This document shows positions 30,424 through 41,600 of a DNA stretch of 51,454 nt, piece after piece. The stretch lies in NCBI RefSeq assembly GCF_000003815.2, contig NC_049992.1, positions 13,780,014 through 13,831,467 of the forward strand, written 5' to 3'. The position numbers and the translations under genes were made by a program. The DNA is from Branchiostoma floridae. Its lineage: Eukaryota; Chordata; Leptocardii; Amphioxiformes; Branchiostomatidae. The notes under the pieces are model-generated. The model made no database searches. It saw only the letters and a program-made list of their open reading frames with translations, and had not been told where the DNA came from. Position 1 is the first letter of the stretch. Every line of letters begins with the position of its first letter.

Positions 30424-32735
30424 GAATGAATGAATGAAGACCTTTATTGTACATTCATACCCACTGGGTTTAGTACAGGTCACAACAAATGATACAACAT
30501 GATATAATGATACAATGAATCTACACTACTCAAGGATCGTATTCTACTGCGTACATTCGGCTTCTTCTCGTTTCTTTGTGATATTGAAAATGTAAGAACA
30601 GATATGCTTTATAAGTAAAGGCTTGTCTAGATTCATAAGGAATATAAATTTGTCTATATTACTTAGTTGTATGAAGTGGGGGAACATGGATTCTATTAGT
30701 CTGTAGAGTTCAGCTCTCTCTTTCTTGTACAAACTACATTCTACTACAAAATGATGTTCGTCTTCTAACTTATCTAGATTGCAGTATCTACATATTCGTT
30801 GTTCTAGAGGAGTGCGGTTATGTCTTCCGGTTTCGATGTGTAATTTGTGGCAACTGACTCGTAGTTTTGTGACGGCCGTCCTGTGCCGAATATTGTCAAT
30901 ATCCAGGTATTGTTCCACATTATAAGTGGACTTGAACAGTCTGTAAGACCTCAATTTGTTTTTAGCGGATCCACCTTTGTTGTCATTGTGTATCTCTCTT
31001 AGAAAAGTTTGAAAATAAATGTCTTTCAGACGCTGATTGATAGAATTGATAATTTGAGACGAATTTGTATTGTGCTGTAGAGGACAATGCCATACATAAC
31101 CATAGCCGCATTCCTCCAGTGACTGGCGAACTCCTGACGCCCAACACTTGGCTCCAGCCTTGTCTAAATCTATCTGGCAAGAAGGAGCGTCTGACTGGAA
31201 ACTGTCTGCTGGTACTTTCTGGCGAAGTCTAATTAAGTGTTTAATAGCATTTAGGGAGGCTTCCAAATGAATGGGGAACCTCCCTAACTCGGCTCTAGCG
31301 GCGAGGCCACTTGTGGATCTTGGCACGTGTAGGGTTTGCTTACAGAATTTTAGATGTATTGTTTCAATAGGACAGGATTTGGGGCTTTTAACAGAACCCC
31401 AGATTTCCGATCCATAGAGAATTATGGGATTAACACATGTATCAAAAAGTTTGTTTCTGACAGACAAAGGAGCATCGGCTTTGTCTAGGGATTGATTTAT
31501 CCCGAATAAAGCTTTCAGACCCTTACTGTACAAGTGTTTGTTGTTCGCCTTGAAAGTACCCGCAGAATTGACAACAATACCTAAATAACAATAGTTTGTC
31601 ACTATTTCAACAGGATTGTTCTTATACATGAAATACACATCTTTTGGTATACGACCACCCTTAGTGAAAACAATTATTTTTGTTTTCCTAAGGTTCACAT
31701 TTAGGTGCCATGTTTGACAGTATTCTTCTAGTCTATTCAAAGAACATTGTAGACCTTGTTTGGATTCAGAGAAAAGAACTAAATCATCTGCATACAATAG
31801 ACAAGAGACACGCTTACTGTACATAGTTGGGGGGTTACAAATATCATTATCAAAGACAGATGTAATATCACTTAAAAATAAATTGAATAAAGTTGGGCTT
31901 AAATTACAACCCTGTCTGACACCACAGTTTGTGACAAAAGGTTCAGTCAGACCTTGACTGTATTTCACACGATTTGTAGTTTTTGAATACATGTCTTTGA
32001 TAGTTCGAAGAAAGTTGCCCTGTATACCTAACTTGTTTAATTTGTAAAGGAGGCCATTTCTCCAGACGGAGTCGAACGCTTTACTAAAATCTACGAAACA
32101 TGCAAAGAGACGGGAATTTTTACTTAGATACTTGCTAACTAATGTACTTAACACGAAAAGATTATCTGTAGTTCTAAAGTTCTTCCTAAACCCTGCCTGA
32201 TGGGGTTTGAAAAGACTATTGTTTTCGGCATAACTAACTAAGCGATTGTTTAATATAGAGGAGAATAGTTTACATAAGCAGCTAATTATGGAAATTCCGC
32301 GGTAGTTGTCTGGGAGAGATGGGTCGCCGGATTTGTGAATTGGAACAATGTGGCTAAGGGACCACTCCTGTGGGTAATACCCGTTTTGCAGACAATTGTT
32401 AAAAAGTTGCAGGAGTGGCGTTTGAAGTACCGATTTACCAAATTTCAACATTTCATTTAAGATCAAATCATTTCCACTCGATTTATTGTTCTTGAGGTTT
32501 GAAATGGCATTATATAATTCTTCTGAAGTTATAGGGGAATCTAGAACAGATGGATTAGTAGCGGAGGACGACGGATTTAGTTGATCGTTTTCCGGAATTG
32601 GAGAGTCGTTTGTACCATTATTAGGGAGTTTGTCTAAATTGCTAAAATGTTCAAACCACTCTTCTTCTGAGATTTGATTATTTTCTTGCGTTTTCGTCGG
32701 TTTTAGCTTATTAATTAAGTTCCAAAAGGCGGTGA
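30424..32735 (-). mobile_element. 5'-truncated non-LTR retrotransposon (LINE)
   Basis: On the minus strand the element runs from a truncated point near 32735 to a 3' end at about 30424. The end carries AATAAAGGTCTTCATTCATT, a poly(A)-signal-like motif merging into an (ATTC)n tail, as in CR1/L2/RTEX-like LINEs that end in short repeats. It includes the long RT frame below and about 120 bp of 3' UTR. The endonuclease domain is absent. Clade assignment is uncertain. Confidence 0.85.
30544..32735 (-). CDS. LINE reverse transcriptase ORF (5'-truncated, otherwise open)
   Basis: Copies LINE RNA into DNA at the target site. The frame is open from about 32735 to the stop at 30544, with no stops or frameshifts. 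Numbering from 32466 (no ATG there; the true frame runs further upstream), RT motifs appear in order: VPIHKSGDPSLPDNYRGISI (41-60), QAGFRKNFRTTDN (90-102), FVDFSKAFDSV with the first catalytic Asp (124-134), GVRQGCNLSPTLFN (182-195), and YADD with the catalytic Asp pair (225-228). A C-terminal Cys/His motif (CRYCNLDKLEDEHHFVVEC, 559-577) is typical of this LINE group. About 90 further codons upstream (EEWFEHFSNL and similar) precede the RT core. With the apurinic endonuclease missing it cannot move by itself, but RT residues are intact, so insertion is probably recent. Confidence 0.93.
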
Positions 32736-32849
32736 AGGAGGGGTGTGCACGTCCTTCTCCATCCTCTCGTCCACTGGGACACTAGTCCTACAGGGGCAAC
32801 TGTATGCAACGTGTATGCAACGTTGTTTGGAGTTTCCGTCTCCTAGGAG

Positions 32850-33124
32850 GACTTCCGACCAAGGATGCAAGGGGTTCCTCCTACCCCTGACTCATGTGTC
32901 ATGGCGGGTGCGTCGTGCCCGAACATGCCCCTATGGCCTGTCACCACCACAAAGGCCTGTCACTGCCACTAGCCGCAGCTATGTACACCTGAGTTAGGTG
33001 AGGAAAGTCGTGTAAAGTGCCTTTCCCAAGGGCACAAGATCGGTGACACGGCAAGCGGATTTGAACCCCGGACCTCTCGGGCCTGAGACCAACGCGCTCC
33101 CGATCGTGCCACGCGATCCCACGT
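32850..33124 (-). mobile_element. tRNA-derived SINE
   Basis: Minus strand, 5' end near 33124: a tRNA-like head with A box (TGGCACGATCGGG, 33099-33111) and B box (GGTTCAAATCC, 33058-33068), followed by a body with CCCTTGGGAAAGGCACTTTA, a wording common in tRNA-derived SINEs. The head does not fold as a real tRNA. The 3' boundary is uncertain, and the 5' end of the LINE lies directly beyond it. Confidence 0.75.
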
Positions 33125-36100
33125 GGCTACATAAGGGTCAGGCTAAATCTGAGTGGGCCACCATTATGTGCCATGCCATTTACCAAGAGGGGTGTGTCTG
33201 TGTGATTGACAGTGAAACTTAAGAACCTTTGTATTAATTGTGATTATAGAGTACATTGTATGTGGATAGGTTTTGGGAAGATGAAGATCAAAGTCAATTT
33301 TGGCCCTTAAGTTGCTTGCTCTGGACTTCGTGAACTTTATTATCTATAATTCCATAATGTTTTTTTCATGATGAGACGTAACTACATAACGTAACATTTG
33401 TACTTTATGGCAGGTGGAACATATACAGGTACGAACTATGCAAATTAGGGTCTGTATAGTTGATGTAACTATTCCACGATTCCTTGGTAAATGACACTTT
33501 CATTTCATATGTGTGATATGTGTAACGTAGTTAAAGTTAATTACCATGCATAGATGGTAAATGTGAGTCATTTGTATAATTATAAAATGGAATTCTGCTA
33601 AAGGAACAGACTTTCACATGCACAATGTATTCTATCAGTTTCGTAGAGAGACCATCATTTAGAACAGCCATATTTGCGCATTTAGCCATATTTGCATAAT
33701 CATTGAGACAAGATAAAACAAGAAATTTACAAAAACTGAATATTTCATGCAGATATGAGGTCTCCAAACTCTTGTTGTCTATGTACTGGTGAATTAATGT
33801 GATACAGGGGTGTTATCACATTTTTTCTCCAATAGACACAAATTTAGGCCATCTTTTACTGTTTTCAAATCTTTTACTAGTGAATTAAAATATAATGTGA
33901 TAGAGGAGCGCTATCACATTTTTTCACCAGAGAGTACTCAGGAAGATGACGTTTTGCACAGCCACACCAAGAATAGATAACAGAGCCAGGAATAGAGGCC
34001 CGGGCAGCTGTATAGCACACCTGCAAATTGGCGGCCCGACAGAGTCGCTTTCATCTTTCATCTTGTTTCGTTGACTTACGATACTTGTCGTAACGTTACA
34101 TGTACAGAGTCTGTCACGGAGGATCTTTCAACCCGAATGGTTGATCTTTTACATCTTTTATCTGCGGCATCTCATTGATTATGTCTCCTTGATGATCTAA
34201 CCAGAATATGCTAACTAAGTGTGATGGCCGATTATTTATAGTGGTAAATCTGTAAGAAGGCATTACGGGCTATGCCACGCAAACGTTGACACGAAAGGTG
34301 GTACCTCTGTGAAACTAGCGGCTTAAAATACAAAACTGAGCATTTGATGTTTCACGTATCAGTACATATTTCATTACGCACGATTAGCTCCGAACAAAGT
34401 TACTTCTGGCTTTATGCCTCTCCATAATGACTCTCCATTATAAACTTCAATACTTGAATTCAATATGGCCAAATCTTTGACAAAATTTCATCCGACAGCG
34501 TGTTCAAAAGGTTTAATATGATCACTATAATCATATCAACAAAGGAGTATCTTACCGAAGCGGTGGTACGTTGGCGACATCATGAAAACAAATCTTTTAC
34601 CCTTTACTTGTTTTTTTGTCTTTTTGGTCATACTTGTGCATGTTTTGCCATAATTGCAAGGGAAACACAGCTTCACAACAACGACGCCAACGCACCCAAT
34701 CAAGTGAGATACCCCCTGAAGGGACTTCACTGTAACAAGAAAATACCTGGCTTCTGTAAGGAGAGTGAATGCCGTTCGCGTGGCAAGGGTGCTCGAGGCT
34801 AACCGCATTTCTCTGCTGTATTGTCACAAAACCTCTGACGTTAGCGGAGTACCCTCTTCATATTGCACCTGAACGAATAAAGTTTAATTTGTAAAATATA
34901 CTAGTAACCGTTATCAGTTCACGGGGGCGTTAGGACGTGGGCTCAGATCTGCGGTGGATCGGAGATAACAGGCTTTAGAGCTGTCACACTGCAATGACGC
35001 ATGCATCTATAGTACGTCTATCAGACAGTGAAGCTGTGAAAATGTTACGCATTTAGCTTGCTATTCTTCGTGGCATACATACAAATTTAATGTTGGTAGG
35101 ATGTGTTTATGTAGATGTACCCCTGCGATCCCATTGTTACCATTACCCACGTTGTAACCAAGACAGAAATACTTATGGAACTAGTGCAAAGTGCAAAACG
35201 GTGCAAAACAGTTCCTCAGCTCAGAGCGAATAGTCTGTTTGATATGGAATGGACATAACTGTTATGAAAGATACACTCCCACGCACACTGTAGACCTACA
35301 ATAGTGTACAGACGTGTACTGTGTTTGTTTTCTAGTAGAAAACATCAGACCCTAGACTGTGTGTGATGTTTTATAGAATCCACCGTGGCAAACACCATAA
35401 AATACATGGGAAAATACAACCATTTATTGTGATGAATATAGATGTTTTCATTGGTACATTTCATCCGTAGTGGGATGCCAATTCACTCGGCCATTCATTG
35501 GATTCCAGTGCAACAAAACAAACAGTCCATAAAGATTTGGGGGAAATGGGAACAATATGTCTTGACACTGATACTGGTTCGCAAATACCACCAAGATTTC
35601 TGTTACAAATCACCGAATATCTTATATATCAAATACGTATCCGTCCAATACATAGCATAGGACCATTGTACTCTTTAAGACAGTAGAAATCGTGGCTGTA
35701 ATTTGAAATGCAACAAAGAAAGACGAAGATCAGACATGGCGAATTTTACTATACATGTACGTCACTGTATCCTACATCTGTATCTTTATCTGTATCTATA
35801 TAGCCTGTATAACAGCCGTTCGGCGTAACACACCAGCTTCTGATACGTGATGAACAACAACTAAAATTGAAAATTGTAAACGCAGATTTAGTTTGTTTTA
35901 TTTCGTCTACAAAAATAAAACTACTTCTAACTTGACGCATTAGTAATGCAGATTCTGATATGTGTATGTACGTTTGTTTAGATGTATACACCGAATAAGC
36001 TTTTTTATTGTATACTAAACGTAAATATGCTTATTTGAGGCTGACTCACATACTCAACAAACCTCTGCATTCTATTTTTGTAATATGTCAGCACAGCAAT

Positions 36101-36180
36101 CTTTCACAACAATAGTAATAGAAACACGATCACGAACAAATTATCACAGAAGAGGCAGGGAGAACAAAACATGACGTTAA
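33125..36180. other. Intergenic DNA with two small duplicated palindromes
   Basis: No gene recognised. Two copies of AATGTGATA-N9-TATCACATT lie at 33796-33822 and 33894-33920 (see findings). A few minus- and plus-strand frames near 34.5-34.8 kb lack motifs. Confidence 0.4.
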
Positions 36181-36426
36181 AGGCCCCCTCTCACTTGACG
36201 TGCGGCACGCTTGCGGCATTGCTGCGTTCGGAAGATGCTCAACGAATTTCAGAGATAAAGAACGAATTTTCTTACTTGTTGTGTATTTTGTGGTCTTCTA
36301 TGTTACACTTTTACGTATTGCGCAATATCTGAATTATAACAAATCGGAGAAAATAACAAAACGGTACCGCAGTGAACGAACGCAGCAATGCCGCAAGCGT
36401 GCCGCACGTCAAGTGAGAGGGGGCCT
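36181..36426. mobile_element. PIF/Harbinger-like MITE, copy 3, with perfect 50-bp terminal repeats and TAA duplication
   Basis: 246 bp between two TAA triplets (36178-36180, 36427-36429). The ends are perfect inverted repeats of about 50 bp starting AGGCCCCCTCTCACTTGACG. The 3 bp TWA-type target duplication is characteristic of PIF/Harbinger. Read in reverse, the core matches copy 1 (GTTATTTTCTCCGATTTG, AAGTAAGAAAATTCGTTC), although the tips differ. Perfect terminal repeats suggest recent mobility. No transposase. Confidence 0.92.
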
Positions 36427-36429
36427 TAA

Positions 36430-37132
36430 GCTATAGACAGCTATTCACGCCGTCTATGCCGCTGACGCACTTCTTCTTTATGATGAACGCACAGCTCTAC
36501 AATCTGACCAGGTCGTGACGTTAGTCCACGTACTAATGATAAGGAGTAGATACCTCTTGTGAACGTCACTAACTATATACTTAACCCGCATACATAATCG
36601 ACTATCTTGCGCGTAAGGGAAAAACATATAGTGTGATTATAGTAATTTAATTCTTACGTCTTTCTCCGGAATAGTCTGTGTAACGCAAACCCCGCTATCA
36701 TGAGCTTGTAGACTCCTCCCAGCAATTTAGGACGGGCCTAAGAAGCTCCATCAGGCAATCTCCAGAACAGCTAAGTGCAACGGTAACACTTGCATGTTTC
36801 CGTAGGAAAAAAAGACATACTGACGGTTTTAAGATGCAGCCATATAGGGTGTGCGAAATACTGAGTTACACTTTCGTCTGTCTGACACATTTTCTTAGAT
36901 TGACAACGTGGTCGGCATTTTAAAAATTTAGTTTTAAAATATCAAACACACTTCTTTTCTCGTGTTGCACTTAAAGGTATTGATAAAATCTCAGTAGCAG
37001 TGTAAGTACTGTTTTATACTCAAGGATCTAACGTTATAGCATCCAATTTCTGCAAAAGATGTATCACATGTCTGCATTAAGCTCCTGTTATACATGGCCG
37101 AACATGGGTCCCGACCACAAGCCGACTAAGGC
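36430..37132. other. Intergenic DNA, nothing recognised
   Basis: No coding or structured element recognised. Confidence 0.4.
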
Positions 37133-37135
37133 TTA

Positions 37136-37340
37136 GGTCACATTTCCAAACTGGGGCCCGGCCGGGCTGTTTGTTGAAACGAAAAATAGTGTACTACCGT
37201 GTACACATAAAAACATATCTACATAAATCTACGGCTATTCTCTCGATCTTCACGTCTTGTGTAGTTTGCATTTGGTGTCTTTTATATCGTGCTTTTCGTT
37301 CACGAAGGCTGCCCGGCCGGCCTCGGTTGTGAAATGTGGC
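37136..37340. mobile_element. MITE of a GC-tipped family, first of two adjacent copies
   Basis: Terminal inverted repeat GGTCACATTTCCAAACTGGG with GCCCGGCCGGG inside, paired with a right end CCCGGCCGGCC...GAAATGTGGC. Flanked by TTA on both sides (37133-37135, 37341-37343), again a PIF/Harbinger-like 3 bp site. Confidence 0.75.
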
Positions 37341-37343
37341 TTA

Positions 37344-37530
37344 GGTCGCATTTCCAAACCGGGGCCCGGCTGGGATGTTTTGAGAAACGAAAATTGAAAT
37401 GTATACCTAGAAATATGCACCTATCATCCCATGAATCTTATTTTGACATTTTGTGTATTTTGATGTCTTTTATATCATTCTTTTCGCTCCGGAAAGCTGT
37501 TTGGCCGGGCCCCGGTTTGAAACTAATGGT
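37344..37530. mobile_element. MITE of a GC-tipped family, second adjacent copy
   Basis: Begins GGTCGCATTTCCAAACCGGG right after the TTA that ends the first copy; the right end has GGCCGGGCCCCGGTTTGAAA. The internal TGTNTTTTATATC-TTCTTTTCG block is shared by both copies. The right boundary is approximate. Confidence 0.7.
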
Positions 37531-37534
37531 CGCA

Positions 37535-38549
37535 GATAGTTCGGGAGCAGTCTGGTCAGTTGTAGCACACACCTATCTTTTAACGCCAACGATGTCTTAA
37601 GTATATCCCAACCATCCCTGATTAGTATATGACTTACTTAGAGTCTCGACTGAGCCCCCAATGTTATCTAACCTGCTACCAACCTTTCCGACCTCCAGTC
37701 ACAGACTGTTGAATCTCTCCTGACTTATCTCCAACCAGACTTCTCGTGCACAACCGAACACCTGCCGACCACAGCCGACCTTGCTACCGAATCACTCTTA
37801 ACTATGTTCGGGGAAGTTCGGGAGGCCGTGTCCTATGGGCTATGTGTAACCGGGGATTAACAGAAGATAATGTCGTATGCAGGAGCTACATCTTCTTGGC
37901 GCATTACACAATACCCTTAAAGTTATCCTGAAATGCCACCACACCGTTTCCTGGTGTTTCCTTGCACGGCACAACAAAAATGTCCTTTTTTTCTTGAGCA
38001 GGCGGACTGGGCTGCTGCTGACTGATCAACCAGAAGGTCCGCCTGTAGTTGTCTGGCATCAAGTCCTAGAAAACGTCAAATAACAATGGTAACGTCAGGA
38101 AAAATATCTACAAAATGAAATAAAACATCGCAAAAGACGGAATGAGATCTGATAAATTCATACCAACCGACCTGAGGTAGACATTTGCGTTTAAGCGCGT
38201 ACCAATTGTACCTTTTATGCAGCGTGTTGTGTGCCTATAGGGCTGATACCACAGTTGGACTTCTCCATAGAAAACTATGTTAAAATACACTGAAACAAGG
38301 CTTCAGAAAAGTACAGAAAAGTGCTAACCCCAATTTCAATCTTGCAAGGAAAAAGAAGATTTTCAAGGATTTTAAGTGGCACTATAATCTGCGCGACTCA
38401 ACTGTGAGCCCTATACGTGGGCATCTCCATATATACTTTCTATACAATAACAGTGCAGCTATGACCACCTGAGGCATTTACAATGCAACGACAACTACGC
38501 CTAGCCTACGCGTCACTCACGAAATATTCTCAAATATTTTTGCCACAAC
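37535..38549. other. Intergenic DNA and presumed 3' UTR of the NIT-cyclase gene
   Basis: No coding recognised. The 3' UTR of the minus-strand gene should start at 38549 and run leftward; no poly(A) signal could be assigned with confidence. Confidence 0.4.
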
Positions 38550-38689
38550 TTATTTGAGCTTTTTGATTTCAGGAAAGTTTAAATCCCTGACCTTGATTGC
38601 CATAGGCGTGTCAGTCCGAGGGATGACGGTAAAGCCTCCCTGTGACGTCAGAGTGCGCATGGTATGGCAGGAGACTTGAATCCTATTCG
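38550..38689 (-). CDS. NIT-GC exon 8: end of cyclase domain and stop
   Basis: Phase 1 in (acceptor CCACCTCTAG). Encodes ANRIQVSCHTMRTLTSQGGF then TVIPRTDTPMAIKVRD and TAA; active cyclases read NRIHIS...GGF...R and usually KGKG before the C-terminus, which is replaced by MAIK here. Confidence 0.9.
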
Positions 38690-41600
38690 CTAGAGGTGGA
38701 ACATTACCATAAGATGTATACAGTAATGTAATCTTCAGACTGTGTGTATTACACGTGCTAATGGTGTGAGCTGTGAGGACATACAATCGGAGCTGCCCAA
38801 CTAGCCGACGGCTACTTACAAGAACTATCTCTGTCGAAACTGTTGAAAAGTTGATCGCATATGACGTGTATACGTAATTAAACATAAAAGATCTTGAATA
38901 CAAAAGATGCTCTATTAATATTGTGCATGTCTAAAGCAATAGTTGTGAAAACCACATCAGGTGTATGTTGGCAAGTTGGTTGCTATGCGACACCACGGGA
39001 GAGAAATAGATAAAAGGGAAATTGGTTGAGCCGGAAATTAGATACCCAGGCTGTATATCCACCCACTGCATCGCCCACGGGGTGCGAAACTCGTGTAATC
39101 AATTCCACAAAGACGCAGGACTTACGAAAGAACGTGGAGAACCTTACCTTCGCTGGTAGACTCCAGCTTTTGTGCAATGTTGACTGTGTGGCCGAAGACG
39201 TAGTACCGGGGTCGGTTGTATCCCACCACTCCCGCAACACATGGCCCTGAAATTACGGAGAGTAGTTATCTATCTCTGCCAAAACACGAGGCTCTTTGGC
39301 AAATTATAATGATATCATTGCCATAAACATATGACAGTCTTACAATGTACGTAAGTACATGTATTGGAAGAGGGAAACCGAATTAGACGCTTTGGTGTGT
39401 GACAGCAGCATTAGAAACTGGGTTAGATCTTGCCACCTGTTTTTACTTCAATTTTTACTACAAATAATGATATAATTGCCATAAACATATGACAGTCTTA
39501 CAATGTACGTAAGTACATGTATTGGAAGAAGGAAACCAAATTAGACGCTTTGGTGTGTGACAGTAGCATTAGAAATTGGGTTAGATCTTGCCACCTGTTT
39601 TTACTTCTAAATAGCCCTCGTAGATAATTATGTGAACTACCTGTGTGGATCCCGATGCGGAGTCGTATCTTGCAGGAGACGAGCAGCGGGTTGAAGTTCT
39701 TGGCCACCGCCATGAAGCGGAGGGCCAGGGAGGCGATCTCGCCGGCGTGCCGGTCACCATTGGCCGAGGGTAGCCCAGACACAACCTGATACACCCCGCC
39801 TGGAACGAACAGATTAGGATGAAGTGTGACTTAAGATTGCTGACTAAGAAGTGATTTTCTGAGTTCCATAACCCGGCTGCACATCCACAATGAAAGGTGC
39901 CGGTGTCATTAGCACAGCACATTAGCTGAGCTTATCTGGAACCAACATAGTAAAGATTTGATTTGGTTTAACTCTTCTGTGGAAGTGTGTATGAATCCCC
40001 TGTCACACATTCAGGACCTTCTCCCGACATTACACCGACCACTAACCAACCAGCTGAAGATACATCACATTTTACCTATGTATACAGTACCGCTGAAGAT
40101 ACATCACATTTTACCTATGTATACAGTACCACTGAAGGTACATCACATTCAGCGATTGACTGACCTGAGCTCTCCACCTTGGTGACGTCATAGTCGTCGA
40201 TGACAGAGTCGAAGGTGTGGTACAAGCGGTTCAGCACGTCCACTACCTGATGAGGGGACATCATGGCGGAGATGTCAGCAAAACCCACGATGGACGAGAA
40301 CATCACTGTTACCTGGAAACAAAAACAGTTATTAAACACATATATATCACGCCACACAATGGACAAAAACATCACTAGCTCCTGAAGGCAAAGATGATGG
40401 TTCACAGTTGTGGTTGAACTACATATTATTATGATTTTTTTTACTAAATTGTTCAAAGCAAAGCACTTCTATACAATGGACTAGATTGATGGATGGTGAG
40501 ATTGTTATGCAATTATATTGCGATAAACGTTGGTTTTGAAAATTGTATACAGGAGAGAAACAGTTGTCATCGAGTGAGTAGTCTTGAAATGGGAGAAGTT
40601 ACACACAGACGATAAATATACAACATTTATTTATTTGTATACAACATTGTTGTCAAAACGGGGGGAGTTGGGAGTTTTGTTAGTAGGAGTGTAACGTCAT
40701 ACAGCGCCCTACCGTTTTGAAGTATTTGGCGGGAACGGCGTTGTTTTCCTTCATTTGGTTGGCAATGCACTTCGGAAAGATCTGACCCAGGAGAATTTCG
40801 GCCTTTTCTCGATCACATTCCAGCTCGTGTGTGAGATCCTTCAGTCGGCAGGCGATGGACTGCATGTCAGACGCCATCTTGTACACGCCGTACACTATCG
40901 GGGGGCTCACTATCATCATCGCGATCAGGATGACGACGTTCAGGGTGACTTTGGTACTACCAGCTTGAACTTGGGTCTGGAGATCTGTTAGAATGTTCTC
41001 TGAGAGCATTCCTTCCATGCTCTGAAGAATGCCGATGTAGCTTGTCATGTTGTCGAACCATTGGACCCCGGCCTCCGTTGTCGGACTTGCCACCGCATCA
41101 CCGCTCTGAATCTGTTGGCGTTGTGTCGTGAGCGTCTTCTCCAGGGTACTGTTTCTGTACTGGCCGTCAAACATGTCGGCGATTTCAGTTGAGTACTTCA
41201 GAGCCATCTCGAAATAGGACATCGCGTAGAACTTCACCTTGTTGTACATGTTGGCTTCCTCTTTTAGCAGGTGACCTGCAATGAGAGAGTCGGAGATGGC
41301 TGTCTTGGCTACCTTTTGAAAGTTGCTACTACGGGTATGGTGAAAACTACACTCTAACAAGGATCTCATGACTCCGTGAAATATGTAGATTTTTCGTATG
41401 TCTTGCTGTTCATCACTCTATGATGAACATGGTAATGTCTGGTGAATGACTAGTTCTACACCTCTGAACTGTACTTCCTGCGACTACGACAGTTCTGGCT
41501 ATTGCAGTCGTCTTCACACTAACTTCCTGCTGCTCTTTCGATAAATTTGGTATCTCACTGCACTTGGGGTACCTGTGCGGCACTGCTGTGTTCGTTCACT

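Noticed and set aside
34500-34827. Overlapping frames on both strands with a Cys/basic-rich end
   Set aside because: Looks briefly like a small secreted peptide, but has no signal peptide followed by a coherent cysteine pattern.
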